A DNA stretch of 64,000 nucleotides from assembly GCA_028278505.1 (NCBI GenBank), contig JANQEG010000062.1, forward strand, positions 28,762-92,761. Direction: 5' to 3'. The number at the start of each line of letters is the position of its first letter. Position 1 is the stretch's first letter. The notes under the pieces are model-generated. The model was not told the origin of the DNA, did no database searches, and saw nothing but the letters and a program-made list of their open reading frames with translations. This document shows, piece after piece, positions 34,722 to 43,938 of this stretch. The DNA comes from Rhodobiaceae bacterium. Lineage in GTDB: Bacteria > Pseudomonadota > Alphaproteobacteria > Rhizobiales > JAKPQE01. The translations under genes were made by a program, and so were the position numbers.

Positions 34722-35939
34722 ATGTCCGATCGCACCACCGGTCGCAGCGCCGGTTTCGCCACCCGTGCCATTCACCACGGCTACGATCCGACGGAGGCCG
34801 AGGGCGCCGTGACGCCGCCGCTGCACCTGACCTCGACCTTTGCCTTTGAAAGCGCCGAGGCCGGCGGCGAAATCTTCGCCGGCGAGCGCAAGGGCAATGT
34901 CTATTCCCGCGTCACCAATCCGACCGTCGATCTCCTGGAACGACGGGTCGCCGATCTCGAAGGCGCCGAGGCGGCGCTCGCCAATGCGTCGGGCATGGGA
35001 TCGATCAGCGCGCTCATGTGGACGCTGCTTTCGCCCGGCGACGAGGTGATCGCCGACCAGACGCTCTATGGCTGCACCTTTGCCTTCCTCAATCACGGGC
35101 TCGGCAAGTTCGGGGTAAAAATCACCCATGTCGATCTGACCGATCCGGCCAATCTGGAGCGGGCGATCGGCGACAGCACCCGCGTTGTCTTCTTCGAGAC
35201 GCCGGCCAATCCCAATATGCGGCTGATCGATATCGCGGCGATCTCGGACATCGCCCGCGCGCACGGGGCGAGGACGGTGGTCGACAACACCTATGCGACG
35301 CCGGTGCTGACCCGGCCGATCGAGCACGGCGCCGATTTCGTCGTCCATTCGGCGACGAAATATCTCGGCGGGCATGGCGATCTGCTCGCCGGCATGATCT
35401 GCGGCCCGGCCGAGGATATGGCCGCGATCCGCATGTTCGGCCTCAAAGACATGACCGGCTCGGTGCTGGCCCCGTTCAACGCCATGCTGGTGCTGCGCGG
35501 CCTGAAGACGCTGGAACTGCGCATGGCGCGCCACAGCGAGAGCGCAATGAGCGTGGCGCGGGCGCTCGAAGCGCACCGCGAGGTCGAGATCGTCCACTAT
35601 CCGGGCCTCGAAAGCTTTCCGCAGCACGACCTGGCGAAGCGGCAGATGGCCGATTTCGGCGGCATGATCGCGTTCGAAGTGAAAGGCGGGGTGGCGGCCG
35701 GCAAGGCGGTGATGAACCGGCTGAAACTGATCCACCGCGCGGTCAGCCTCGGCGATGCGGAAACGCTGATCCAGCATCCGGCCAGCATGACTCATTCGAC
35801 CTACACGCCGGAGGAGCGGCTGGACCACGGCATTTCCGACGGGCTCGTCCGGATTTCGGTCGGGCTGGAGACGGTGGAGGATATCCTCGACGATCTGATG
35901 CAGGCGCTTGAGGCCGGGAGCGCCGAAAAAGCCGCGTGA
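34722..35939 (+). CDS. megL: Methionine gamma-lyase
   Basis: A 405-residue cystathionine gamma-synthase family PLP enzyme. TLYGCTFAFLNHGLGKFGVK contains the active-site Cys typical of methionine gamma-lyase, next to the PLP-phosphate Tyr. SATKYLGGHGD holds the Schiff-base Lys, and FGLKDMTGSVLAP carries the Lys-Asp pair seen in MGL. These favour gamma-lyase over cystathionine enzymes. It cleaves methionine to methanethiol, 2-oxobutyrate and ammonia. The ATG at 34722 follows GGAGG at 8 bp. Confidence 0.92.
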   Translation: MSDRTTGRSAGFATRAIHHGYDPTEAEGAVTPPLHLTSTFAFESAEAGGEIFAGERKGNVYSRVTNPTVDLLERRVADLEGAEAALANASGMGSISALMWTLLSPGDEVIADQTLYGCTFAFLNHGLGKFGVKITHVDLTDPANLERAIGDSTRVVFFETPANPNMRLIDIAAISDIARAHGARTVVDNTYATPVLTRPIEHGADFVVHSATKYLGGHGDLLAGMICGPAEDMAAIRMFGLKDMTGSVLAPFNAMLVLRGLKTLELRMARHSESAMSVARALEAHREVEIVHYPGLESFPQHDLAKRQMADFGGMIAFEVKGGVAAGKAVMNRLKLIHRAVSLGDAETLIQHPASMTHSTYTPEERLDHGISDGLVRISVGLETVEDILDDLMQALEAGSAEKAA

Positions 35940-35997
35940 GTCGTCGATTTACGATTGCCCGGCCGCTGCGCCTGGCAACAACAAGGATTCGAACCGG

Positions 35998-36405
35998 TCA
36001 GCCGGTCTGGCAGGCGGCGCACAGGCCGCGCAGCTCGATCGTCATCCCGGTCAGCGAAAAGCGGTCGGTTTCGGCCCAGGCCTTCAGGTCACCGGTGATC
36101 CGTGCATCGGCGAATTCGGTGACGCCGCCGCAACTGTCACAAATGGCGAACGCCGCTGGCTCCTCCGTCTCGCCTTCGGCATGGCTGCAGGCAACGAAAG
36201 CATTCAGGCTTTCGAGCCGATGCACGAGGCCGAAAGCGACGAGCTTGTCGAGGGCGCGATAGACCTGCAGCGGCGCCTTGAACCCCTGTTCGCGCAGGCG
36301 ATCGAGCACCTCATAGGCGCTGAGCGGGCCGTCGGCGCGGACCAGCGCGCCATGAACCAGCGCCTGGTTGCGGGTCAGTTCGGGCGCCTTGCCGGCCACG
36401 CTCAT
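35998..36405 (-). CDS. zur: Zinc uptake regulator, Fur family (Zur)
   Basis: A 135-residue Fur-family repressor. The winged helix contains GPLSAYEVLDRLREQGFKAPLQVYRALDKL. The structural zinc site has two CxxC pairs (CDSCG and CAACQ). Its ATG overlaps the znuB stop (ATGA), placing it at the end of the znuC-znuB-zur operon; the context identifies it as Zur rather than Fur or Mur. It should repress this operon and znuA when zinc is plentiful. Confidence 0.94.
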   Translation of the reverse strand: MSVAGKAPELTRNQALVHGALVRADGPLSAYEVLDRLREQGFKAPLQVYRALDKLVAFGLVHRLESLNAFVACSHAEGETEEPAAFAICDSCGGVTEFADARITGDLKAWAETDRFSLTGMTIELRGLCAACQTG

Positions 36406-37232
36406 GGTTCGCTCCGCGATGATGGTGCCGCAGGCCGGCCGACAAGCCAGCCGACGAGTGGCGAGAGGCTTATCAGGAAGAGAGCGAGCGCGGCAACGAC
36501 GATGGTCGGGCCGGACGGCGTATCCCAGCCGAGCGAGCCGTAAAGGCCGGCGATGACGGCGCCGGCGCCGACAAGGGCGGCGATCACTGCCATCTGCTCC
36601 GGGCCGCCGGCAAGGCGACGGGCGGTCGCGGCGGGAATGATCAGCAGCGCGGTGATCAGCAGCACGCCGACGATCTTCATGGCAATGGCGATCACGGAGG
36701 CCATCAGCAGCATGAAGACGAGATTGGCGCGCGCCGGCCGCAGGCCCTCCGCCTCGGCGAGTTCGCTGCTGACGGTGGCGGCAAAAAGCGGCCGCCAGAT
36801 CGCCACAAGTACCGCAAGCACGATGGCGCCGCCGCCATAAATGATGGCGATGTCGGTCTTGGAGACGGCGAGGATATCGCCGAAGAGCAGACCCATAAGA
36901 TCGATCCGGACCCAGGTCATGAAGGCGAGACAGACGAGGCCGAGGGCGAGTGCCGAATGAGCGAGCAGGCCGAGCAGCGAATCGGAGGAAAGCGCGGCGT
37001 AGCGCTGCAACAGCATCAGGGCGACCGCAACACCGGCGCAGACCAGGAACACCGCGAGCGGGATATCGATCTCCAGCAACAGGGCAAGCGCGACGCCGAG
37101 CAATGCGGCGTGTGACAGGGTATCGCCGAAATAGGCGAGCCGGCGCCAGACGATGAAGCAGCCGAGCGGTCCGGCGACCAGCGCGACGCCGATACCGGCG
37201 ATGAGGGCGCGGGTGAAGAAATCGTCAAACAT
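36402..37232 (-). CDS. znuB: Zinc ABC transporter permease ZnuB
   Basis: A 276-residue inner-membrane permease with eight or nine hydrophobic segments. The N-terminal signature is MFDDFFTRALIAGIGVALVAGPLGCFIVWRRLAYFGDTLSH, exactly ZnuB-like. ATG 37232 is chosen by family comparison; 37241 is also possible. It overlaps the end of znuC. Confidence 0.95.
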   Translation of the reverse strand: MFDDFFTRALIAGIGVALVAGPLGCFIVWRRLAYFGDTLSHAALLGVALALLLEIDIPLAVFLVCAGVAVALMLLQRYAALSSDSLLGLLAHSALALGLVCLAFMTWVRIDLMGLLFGDILAVSKTDIAIIYGGGAIVLAVLVAIWRPLFAATVSSELAEAEGLRPARANLVFMLLMASVIAIAMKIVGVLLITALLIIPAATARRLAGGPEQMAVIAALVGAGAVIAGLYGSLGWDTPSGPTIVVAALALFLISLSPLVGWLVGRPAAPSSRSEP

Positions 37233-38061
37233 GACCGTCATCCGCCGGTTCGAGATTGCGTGGCGGGGCCGAAGGCTCGTGATGATGGCCGTCTTCAGCG
37301 TGGCAGTGATCGGTGACCGAGCCGTCGCTATGCCGGACGCGGCCGTCGGGCAAGTGCGTGTGGTCGTGATGGTGGCGGTAGATCGCGATCGCCGCGGCGG
37401 CGCGATCGCCGAAAAGCTGCCGGTATTCCGGGCTTTCGGCAACCGCCTGCGGCGTGCCGCGGCAGCAGATATGGCCGTTTAGGCAGACGACGTGGTCGGT
37501 CGCCGCCATCACCACGTGAAGATCATGGGAAATCAGCAGAATACCGCAGTCAAGCCGGTCGCGGATTGCGGCGATCAGCTCGTAGAGGGCGATCTCGCCT
37601 GCGAAATCAACACCTTGAACCGGCTCGTCGAGAACGAGCAGATCGGGCTTTCGGGCAATCGCCCGGGCCAGCATGGCGCGCTGGAACTCACCGCCGGAAA
37701 GGGTGCGGACCGATACCTTGGCCAGATGGGCGATACCGGTACTTTCAAGCGCGGCAGCGATTTCGGTCTTGGTCAGGGTCGCGGTCAGTCGCATGAAGCG
37801 CTCGACGGTGAGCGGCAATGTCCAGTCGATGGACATTTTTTGCGGGACGTAGCCGATCCGCCGGCCCGGTGCGGGCGTTACGCTTCCCTCGTCGGGCGCG
37901 AGTATACCGAGCGCCAGCTTGGCGGTCGTCGATTTGCCCGAACCGTTCAGGCCGATCAGCGTGACGATCTCGCCGGGATGGACCGAGAGATCGACGCCGC
38001 GCACGAGCCAGCGGCCGGCGCGGTGGATGCCGGCATCGTCAAGGCGGATAAGGGGGGGCAT
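37225..38061 (-). CDS. znuC: Zinc ABC transporter ATP-binding protein ZnuC
   Basis: The product is 278 residues. Walker A is GLNGSGKSTTAKLAL, the ABC signature LSGGEFQRAMLARAI, and Walker B LLVLDEPVQGVD followed by the switch His in LLISHDLH. The C-terminus is His-rich (YRHHHDHTHLPDG, DGHHHEPS), a feature of ZnuC proteins that may bind zinc. It is the first gene of znuC-znuB-zur and divergent from znuA. Confidence 0.96.
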   Translation of the reverse strand: MPPLIRLDDAGIHRAGRWLVRGVDLSVHPGEIVTLIGLNGSGKSTTAKLALGILAPDEGSVTPAPGRRIGYVPQKMSIDWTLPLTVERFMRLTATLTKTEIAAALESTGIAHLAKVSVRTLSGGEFQRAMLARAIARKPDLLVLDEPVQGVDFAGEIALYELIAAIRDRLDCGILLISHDLHVVMAATDHVVCLNGHICCRGTPQAVAESPEYRQLFGDRAAAAIAIYRHHHDHTHLPDGRVRHSDGSVTDHCHAEDGHHHEPSAPPRNLEPADDGHV

Positions 38062-38137
38062 CTGTCCGGGCAGGGATCGGATCCTTTCGTTCGATTCCCG
38101 TCTTGCACAAGGATATCGCGCGTTATAGTGTTACGCT

Positions 38138-38154
38138 ATGTAATAGTATAACAT
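38138..38154. promoter_or_regulatory. Zur-box-like palindrome in the znuC/znuA divergent promoter
   Basis: ATGTAATAGTATAACAT is palindromic around a central G with one mismatched pair, matching the alphaproteobacterial Zur consensus of type ATGTTATANTATAACAT. It is 27 bp upstream of the znuA start. A second weaker site, GTTATAGTGTTAC, lies just before it at 38122-38134. Both are in a short AT-rich island. Confidence 0.8.
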
Positions 38155-38180
38155 TACAGTTCGCAAGCGAGGATCTCTCC

Positions 38181-39266
38181 ATGAAAGCTGTTCCAGCGGC
38201 CTTGTTCGCGTCGACTCTGCTCGCCATGTCGTCCGTGTCGGCAAATGCGGAACCCCGGGTCGTCGCCTCGATCAAGCCGGTTCATTCGCTGGTCGCCGCG
38301 GTTATGGACGGCGTCGGCACGCCCGACCTGCTCGTCGAGGGCGCGGCATCACCGCATACCTATGCGCTGCGGCCTTCGCAGGCGCGCATATTGGAGAATG
38401 CCGATCTGGTGTTCTGGATCGGTCATGAACTCGAGGCCTTTCTGGAAAAACCGCTGGAGACCATCGCCAAAAAGGCGACATCGGTCGAACTGATCGATGC
38501 CCACGATCTCGTCAAGCATCCCTTCCGCGAGGGCGGCGCATTCGAAGCGCATGAGCATGACGACCACGACGATCATGGTCACGACAAAGTCGCCGAAAAG
38601 CATGACGACCACGACGATCATGACCACGACAAGGCGGCCGAGAAGCAAGACGATCACGATCATGACAAGGCCGCCGAGAAGCACGACGACCACGATCATG
38701 ACCACGACAAGGCCGCCGAGACGCACGACGACCACGATCACGGCAGCTTCGATGCCCATGTCTGGCTCGACCCGGCAAACGCCAAAGTCATGATCGAGGA
38801 AATCGCGGTGGCGCTCGTCGGGGCCGATCCGGCCAATGCGCCGAAATACAAGGCCAATGCGTACAAGGCGATTTCAGAACTCGATCAACTGACGGCGGAG
38901 ATTTCAGCCGCGGTCGCGCCCGCCAAGGGCAAGGGCTTCATCGTCTTTCACGATGCCTATCAGTATTTCGAGAAACGATTCGGCGTCGCCGCATCCGGCT
39001 CGATCACCGTCTCGCCGGAGGTCATGCCCGGCGCCGCGCGGATATCGGAGATCCGGGAAAAGGTGAAGCAGCTTGGTGCGGTTTGTGTCTTCTCCGAACC
39101 GCAGTTCGAGCCGAAGCTGGTTGCCGTCGTCGTTGAGGGGACGGAGGCGCGCACGGGCGTTCTCGATCCGCTCGGCGCCGATCTCGACGCCGGTCCGGAC
39201 CACTATTCTGAGCTCATTCGCAACATGGCCGCGGCGATGCGGAATTGCCTCGCCGGTACCGGTTAG
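38181..39266 (+). CDS. znuA: Periplasmic zinc-binding protein ZnuA
   Basis: The product is 361 residues. A signal peptide (MKAVPAALFASTLLAMSSVSANA) is followed by the cluster A-I fold with SIKPVHSLVAAVMDGVG. Predicted zinc ligands are His in SPHTYALRP, the His of FDAHVWLDP, and the later His in FIVFHDAYQYF. Between them lies a very His/Asp-rich loop (about residues 125-192) built of near-repeats of HDDHDHDKAAEK, longer than in many ZnuA. It captures zinc for ZnuBC. ATG 38181 follows GAGGA. Confidence 0.95.
   Translation: MKAVPAALFASTLLAMSSVSANAEPRVVASIKPVHSLVAAVMDGVGTPDLLVEGAASPHTYALRPSQARILENADLVFWIGHELEAFLEKPLETIAKKATSVELIDAHDLVKHPFREGGAFEAHEHDDHDDHGHDKVAEKHDDHDDHDHDKAAEKQDDHDHDKAAEKHDDHDHDHDKAAETHDDHDHGSFDAHVWLDPANAKVMIEEIAVALVGADPANAPKYKANAYKAISELDQLTAEISAAVAPAKGKGFIVFHDAYQYFEKRFGVAASGSITVSPEVMPGAARISEIREKVKQLGAVCVFSEPQFEPKLVAVVVEGTEARTGVLDPLGADLDAGPDHYSELIRNMAAAMRNCLAGTG
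38560..38747 (+). repeat. In-gene tandem repeats encoding the ZnuA His/Asp loop
   Basis: Imperfect tandem units of about 36-48 bp (CACGACGACCACGA... followed by an AAGGCGGCCGAGAAG-like spacer) recur four to five times within znuA. They encode HDDHDHDKAAEK-type units. All units keep the reading frame, and the array could expand or contract by slippage. Confidence 0.8.
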
Positions 39267-39293
39267 AATTTCCCGCGTAGAGGGACGACGCAC

Positions 39294-39319
39294 CGATGCC
39301 GGCCATTGCGCCGGCATCG
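39294..39319 (+). terminator. Hairpin downstream of znuA
   Basis: A perfect 10-bp stem (CGATGCCGGC with GCCGGCATCG) and 6-nt loop lies 27 bp after the znuA stop. It is not followed by a T-run, so it is a terminator candidate of uncertain efficiency, separating znuA from the M20 peptidase gene. Confidence 0.6.
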
Positions 39320-39378
39320 TCAATTGATAGTCTCCGGAACGTCCGTCACAACGGTTCCTTTTCCGGAGACCGGCCTTC

Positions 39379-40770
39379 ATGAGCATACTCGACCGGGTCC
39401 TCGCCCGCATCGACGCTGATTTCGACGCCGGCCTGAAACGGCTGTTCGACTTCATCGCAATCGAGAGCATTTCCACCGACCCGGCTTATAAAACCGCCTG
39501 CGTCGATGCGGCGGAATGGGCGGCGGCGACGTTCCGCGACATCGGCTTCGACATCGCCGTCATCCCGACCGCCGGCCATCCGATGGTGATGGGCAAATAC
39601 CGGCCGAAGGGCGAAGCCCGGGGACCGCACGTGCTGTTCTACGGGCATTACGACGTGCAGCCGGTCGATCCGCTGGAGCTGTGGGAAAAGCCGCCCTTTG
39701 CCGCGCATATGGGAAAACGCAACGGCCGCGACTGCATCTTCGGCCGCGGCGCCTGCGACGACAAGGGCCAGTTGATGACCTTTGTCGAGGCGGCCCGCGC
39801 GATCAAGGCGGAGACCGGTGATCTGCCGATCGCGATCACCGTGCTCCTGGAGGGCGAGGAGGAAAGCGGCAGCCCGTCGCTGATGCCGTTTCTCGACGCC
39901 CATGGCGAGGCGCTGAAGGCCGATGTGGCGCTCGTTTGCGATACCGAAATGTGGGACCCGGAGACGCCGGCGATCACGACACGGCTGCGCGGGCTGATGA
40001 GCGAGGAGGTGGTGATCACCGGTCCCGATCGCGATTTGCATTCGGGCCTTTTCGGCGGGCCGGCGCACAATCCGATCCGCGTCCTGATGAACATTCTCGG
40101 CCAGATGCACGACAGCGACGGCCGGGTCGCCGTGCCCGGCTTCTATGACGGCGTCGATGAGCTTGACGATGGGCTCAAGCGCCAATGGGACGGGCTCGGT
40201 TTCGACGGCGCCGGCTTTCTCGGCGGTATCGGGCTTGAGGCGGCCGCCGGCGAGGAAGACCGTAGTATGCTCGAACAGCTCTGGTCGCGGCCGACGCTCG
40301 AATTCAACGGCGTTATCGGCGGCTATACCGGAGCCGGGACCAAGACGGTGATCCCCTCACAGGCGAGCGCCAAGATCTCCTGCCGGCTGGTCGGCCGGCA
40401 GGACCCGAATGCGGTGCGGGCGGCGCTGCGCGGCTTCGTCACCGAAAGGCTGCCGGCCGGCGTCACCGCCGAATTCTTAGGCACCGAGGGCAGCCCGGCG
40501 ATCGAGATGCCGAGCGAGGCGCCGGTGTTCCGCCGGGTTGCAGCCGCGCTCGGGGAAGAATGGAACCGGCCGGCGGCGATGATCGGCTGCGGCGGCTCGA
40601 TCCCGATCGTCGGCAGCTTCAAGGACAGGCTCGGCATGGACTCCGTGCTCGTCGGCTTTGCGCTCGACGACGACGCGGTCCACAGCCCGAACGAGAAGTT
40701 CAGCCTGTCGAGCTATCGCGGCGGCGTCCGCAGCTGGGCACGCATCCTGCTGACGCTTGGCGAAAACTGA
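39379..40770 (+). CDS. M20-family metallopeptidase (dipeptidase)
   Basis: A 463-residue cytoplasmic zinc peptidase. Metal ligands and catalytic residues are visible: YGHYDVQP (His and Asp), GRGACDDKGQ (bridging Asp), LEGEEESGS (general base Glu and ligand Glu) and VCDTEMWD (Asp); the last His lies near the C-terminus in DAVHSPNEKF. The dimerisation lid occupies about residues 215-345. It is the M20 dipeptidase/CNDP-like type. It lies just past the zinc uptake operon and shares orientation with the RpiR regulator gene downstream. Confidence 0.92.
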   Translation: MSILDRVLARIDADFDAGLKRLFDFIAIESISTDPAYKTACVDAAEWAAATFRDIGFDIAVIPTAGHPMVMGKYRPKGEARGPHVLFYGHYDVQPVDPLELWEKPPFAAHMGKRNGRDCIFGRGACDDKGQLMTFVEAARAIKAETGDLPIAITVLLEGEEESGSPSLMPFLDAHGEALKADVALVCDTEMWDPETPAITTRLRGLMSEEVVITGPDRDLHSGLFGGPAHNPIRVLMNILGQMHDSDGRVAVPGFYDGVDELDDGLKRQWDGLGFDGAGFLGGIGLEAAAGEEDRSMLEQLWSRPTLEFNGVIGGYTGAGTKTVIPSQASAKISCRLVGRQDPNAVRAALRGFVTERLPAGVTAEFLGTEGSPAIEMPSEAPVFRRVAAALGEEWNRPAAMIGCGGSIPIVGSFKDRLGMDSVLVGFALDDDAVHSPNEKFSLSSYRGGVRSWARILLTLGEN

Positions 40771-40858
40771 GACAAGGCGCGCTTGCCAAGACGGCGGCGA
40801 GCCGTCACCATCCGACGATACGACTGTCCGTTTCATCCGACAGATTGGTACGCTTGTT

Positions 40859-41755
40859 TTGCCCGCGCCGCTTTCGACACCAGACGCCATCCTTAAAGAA
40901 CTCGCCGCCGGGCTGGCGGAGTTCACGCCGGAACTGCGCAAGGCGGCGACCTTCATTCTGGAGAATTCGAACCTCGTCAGCGTCAGTTCGATCCGCGAGC
41001 TGGCGCGTGAGGCCGAGGTCAAGCCGAACACGCTGGTGCGCCTGGCGCGGGCGGTCGGCTTTCCCGGCTATGAGGATTTCCGAAAGCCGTTCCGCGAACA
41101 GGTGATCAGCGGCGCCGACAACTATCCCGACCGGGCGCGGTGGCTGCAGGCGCTGTCGCGCGGCGGCAAGCTCGGCGGCCTTTACCGCGACATGGCAACG
41201 GCGGCGATGTCGAATCTGGAGAACGTCTTCCTCGGCACCAGCGCCAAGGAATTGAAGGCCGCTGCCGACGACATATTGGCGGCGCGCACAACTTACGTGC
41301 TCGGCGTCGGCGTCGCCAACGCCTATGCGCGGAAATTCGCCTATCTCTTGTCGATGGCGCTCGACACGGTGGTGTCGCTTCCCCGCGACGGGCTGGTGCC
41401 GGCGGACGGGCTGGTGCGCGCCGCCAGCGGCGACGTGCTTTTGGCGATGACGTTCAAGCCCTACCGGCGCGAAGTGGTCGAGGCGGTGGCGACGGCGCAG
41501 CGCCAGGGCGTCACGGTGATCGCGGTGTCCGACAGCCCGGCGGCGCCGGTTTTCGCCGAGGCCCGGCATGCTTTTCTGGTGCCGACCGATTCGCCGCAAT
41601 TCTTCACTTCGACCGTGGCGCTTGCGAGCTTTCTGGAAACGCTGATCGCCTTCGTCATCGCCGATGCCGGCCCCGATATCGTCTCGAACATCGAAGCGTT
41701 CCACGCCCGGCGCAAGGAATTGGGGATCTACTGGTCGGACGACGAGCGGGCGTGA
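40859..41755 (+). CDS. MurR/RpiR-family transcriptional regulator
   Basis: The product is 298 residues from TTG 40859, or 332 from TTG 40757 overlapping the peptidase gene. The later start gives the usual short N-terminus before the HTH_6 domain (LAEFTPELRKAATFILEN, SSIRELAREAEVKPNTLVRLARAVGFPGYEDFRKPF). The SIS sugar-isomerase domain (about 130-275) has YVLGVGVANAYARKFAYLL and LAMTFKPYRREVVEA. Ligands of the family are usually phosphosugars. No ATG or clear ribosome-binding site supports either start. The target genes are unknown. Confidence 0.85.
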   Translation: MPAPLSTPDAILKELAAGLAEFTPELRKAATFILENSNLVSVSSIRELAREAEVKPNTLVRLARAVGFPGYEDFRKPFREQVISGADNYPDRARWLQALSRGGKLGGLYRDMATAAMSNLENVFLGTSAKELKAAADDILAARTTYVLGVGVANAYARKFAYLLSMALDTVVSLPRDGLVPADGLVRAASGDVLLAMTFKPYRREVVEAVATAQRQGVTVIAVSDSPAAPVFAEARHAFLVPTDSPQFFTSTVALASFLETLIAFVIADAGPDIVSNIEAFHARRKELGIYWSDDERA

Positions 41756-41880
41756 GAGTGATGCGGATCCCTCGCATGCGCGCCGTCGCAGCATCTCAAA
41801 GATCCCGGTAAACATCTGATCCGTTTATAAATTCTGCTGTTCCAAGGCGGCCCGTCGCCCGCCTATTGCACGAAATTCCC

Positions 41881-42825
41881 CTACTCCGCCGGATCGCCGT
41901 CCGATTTGCCGTGCGGGCGGCCGAAATCGGGCGCCTCGGTTTCCTGACCGGCCTCGATGATGCCGCGCCGGATCGACCGTGTCCGGCTGAACAGCTCGAA
42001 CAATTCGTCGCCTTCGCCCCAGCGGATCGACCGCTGCAGCGCGAACAAATCCTCGGTGAAGCGGCCGAGCACCTCCAGCACCGCCTCCTTGTTGTGCAGG
42101 AACACGTCGCGCCACATGGTCGGGTCGGAGGCGGCGATGCGGGTGAAATCGCGAAAGCCGCCGGCGGAAAATTTCATCACCTCGGTCTCGGTCACGGCCT
42201 CCAGATCGTCGGCGGTGCCGACGATGTTGTAGGCGATCAAATGCGGGATATGGCTGGTGACGGCGAGCACCAGGTCGTGGTGCTCGGCGCTCATGATTTC
42301 GATATCGGCGCCGCAGCCGCGCCAGAACGCGCTGAGCCGCTCGATCGCTTGGGCCTCGGTGCCGGGCAGCGGCGTCAGGATGCACCAGCGGTTCTCGAAG
42401 AGATCGGCAAAGCCGGCATCGGGGCCGGAATATTCGGTGCCGGCGACCGGATGGGCCGGAATGAAGTGGACGCCATCGGGCAGTTCCGGCGCCATCTGCC
42501 GGACCACCGAGGTCTTCACCGAACCGGCATCGGAGACGATCGCCCCCGGCTTCAGATGCGGCCCGATCGCCGCCGCCACCGCGCCGCTGGCGCCGACCGG
42601 AACCGAGACGATGACGAGATCGGCGTCCTTGACCGCTTCGCCGGCGTCTTCATGATAGCTGTCGCCGAGGCCGAGTTCCTCGGCGCGGGCCAGCGTCGCC
42701 GCCGTGCGCGAGGAGATCGCGATATGTCCGGCGAGCCCGTTGGCCTTCGCCGCGCGGGCGATCGACGAGCCGATCAGGCCAATGCCGATCAGCGCCAGCC
42801 GGTCGATGATGGGTGTGTCGGCCAA
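41881..42825 (-). CDS. tyrC: Prephenate/arogenate dehydrogenase (TyrA/TyrC family)
   Basis: A 314-residue NAD(P)-dependent enzyme. The Rossmann motif is LIGIGLIGSSIARAA (about 12-26). The catalytic His region is IPAHPVAGTEYSGP, and SHIPHLIAYNIV is characteristic of the family. It oxidatively decarboxylates prephenate or arogenate in tyrosine synthesis. It lies 3 bp after hisC in a chorismate mutase-hisC-tyrC operon. Confidence 0.94.
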   Translation of the reverse strand: MADTPIIDRLALIGIGLIGSSIARAAKANGLAGHIAISSRTAATLARAEELGLGDSYHEDAGEAVKDADLVIVSVPVGASGAVAAAIGPHLKPGAIVSDAGSVKTSVVRQMAPELPDGVHFIPAHPVAGTEYSGPDAGFADLFENRWCILTPLPGTEAQAIERLSAFWRGCGADIEIMSAEHHDLVLAVTSHIPHLIAYNIVGTADDLEAVTETEVMKFSAGGFRDFTRIAASDPTMWRDVFLHNKEAVLEVLGRFTEDLFALQRSIRWGEGDELFELFSRTRSIRRGIIEAGQETEAPDFGRPHGKSDGDPAE

Positions 42826-42828
42826 GGC

Positions 42829-43938
42829 TCAGGCCTCCCCGCGTTTGACAAATGCGCCGAGTGCTGCGATCAGCGCCCGGTTCGCTTCCGCCGTCCCCAC
42901 CGAGGCGCGCAGGGCGTTCGGAAAGCCGTAAGCCCCGACCCGGCGCAGCACAAGCCCACGCTTGAGCAGGAAGTCGTCGGCGTCCGGCGCGCGCTGGCCC
43001 TCCCGGTCGGGGAAATGGATGAGCAGGAAATTGGCGACGCTCGGCGTCACCGTCAGGCCGAGCTTAGCGATCTCGTCCTTGAGGATCGGCAGCCATTCCT
43101 CATTGTGCTCGGCCGCGTGCTCGGTGAACGCATGATCGGAAATCGCCGCAGCACCCGCGGCAATCGCCGCACCGGAAACGTTGAACGGGCCGCGAATGCG
43201 GTTGAGCGCATCGATGACGTGCTCGGGACCATAGGCCCAGCCGAGGCGCAGGCCGGCGAGCCCGTAGATCTTCGAGAACGTCCGCGTCATCACCACGTTC
43301 TCAGAGGTGGCGACGAGCTCGATGCCGCTCTCATAGTCGTTGCGGCGCACATATTCCGCATAGGCCGCGTCGAGCACGAGCAGGATGTCCGGCCGCAACC
43401 CTTTGTGAAGGTGCCGGATCTCGCCGATCGGCAGATAGGTGCCGGTCGGATTGTTCGGATTGGCGAGAAACACCATGCGGGTGCGCTTGGTGACGGCGGC
43501 CAGCATCGCATCGACATCGGCGGTCAGATCGGTTTCCGGCGCCACCACCGGGGTCGCCCCGGCGCCGAGGATCGCGATCCTGTAGACGAGAAAGCCGTGG
43601 GCCGAATAGATCGCCTCGTCGCCGGCGCCGAGGAAGCCGTGGGCGAGCAGGTTCAGGATCTCGTCGGAGCCGGCGCCGCACACAAGCCGCGCCGGATTGA
43701 GACCGTAGACGGCGCCGATCGTCTCGCGCAGTTCGCGCGCCGCGCCATCGGGATAAAGCGCCAGCGCATCGCCGGCGCCATGAAAGGCGGCGACCGCTTT
43801 CGGGCTCGGCCCGAGCGGCGTCTCGTTCGAGGACAGCTTGTAGAGCTTGTCGCCGCCGGACGCGGTCGATTTGCCCGGCACATAGGCCTCGATTTTGAGC
43901 ACGCCGGGACGGGGCTCCGGCCGCGTTCTCCGTGTCAT
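42829..43938 (-). CDS. hisC: Histidinol-phosphate aminotransferase
   Basis: A 369-residue PLP aminotransferase. [19 protein letters not shown] is the HisC N-terminal signature, [14 protein letters not shown] contacts PLP, and [19 protein letters not shown] carries the Schiff-base Lys. Located between chorismate mutase and tyrC genes, it may also transaminate prephenate or aromatic keto acids, as HisC-like proteins in such clusters can. The ATG overlaps the upstream stop by 4 bp. Confidence 0.93.
   Translation of the reverse strand: MTRRTRPEPRPGVLKIEAYVPGKSTASGGDKLYKLSSNETPLGPSPKAVAAFHGAGDALALYPDGAARELRETIGAVYGLNPARLVCGAGSDEILNLLAHGFLGAGDEAIYSAHGFLVYRIAILGAGATPVVAPETDLTADVDAMLAAVTKRTRMVFLANPNNPTGTYLPIGEIRHLHKGLRPDILLVLDAAYAEYVRRNDYESGIELVATSENVVMTRTFSKIYGLAGLRLGWAYGPEHVIDALNRIRGPFNVSGAAIAAGAAAISDHAFTEHAAEHNEEWLPILKDEIAKLGLTVTPSVANFLLIHFPDREGQRAPDADDFLLKRGLVLRRVGAYGFPNALRASVGTAEANRALIAALGAFVKRGEA

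Noticed and set aside
35975-36000. GGTTCGAATCC-like T-loop string suggesting a tRNA 3' end (minus strand)
   Set aside because: The flanking arms do not pair into a T-stem or acceptor stem, and upstream sequence is zur coding region.
38560-38747. Regular repeats resembling a CRISPR array
   Set aside because: The units are in-frame codons of the ZnuA His/Asp loop with no unique spacers.
40757-40858. N-terminal extension of the RpiR regulator from TTG 40757
   Set aside because: It overlaps the peptidase gene, lacks a ribosome-binding site, and the 34 residues do not look like the family; kept as an alternative only.
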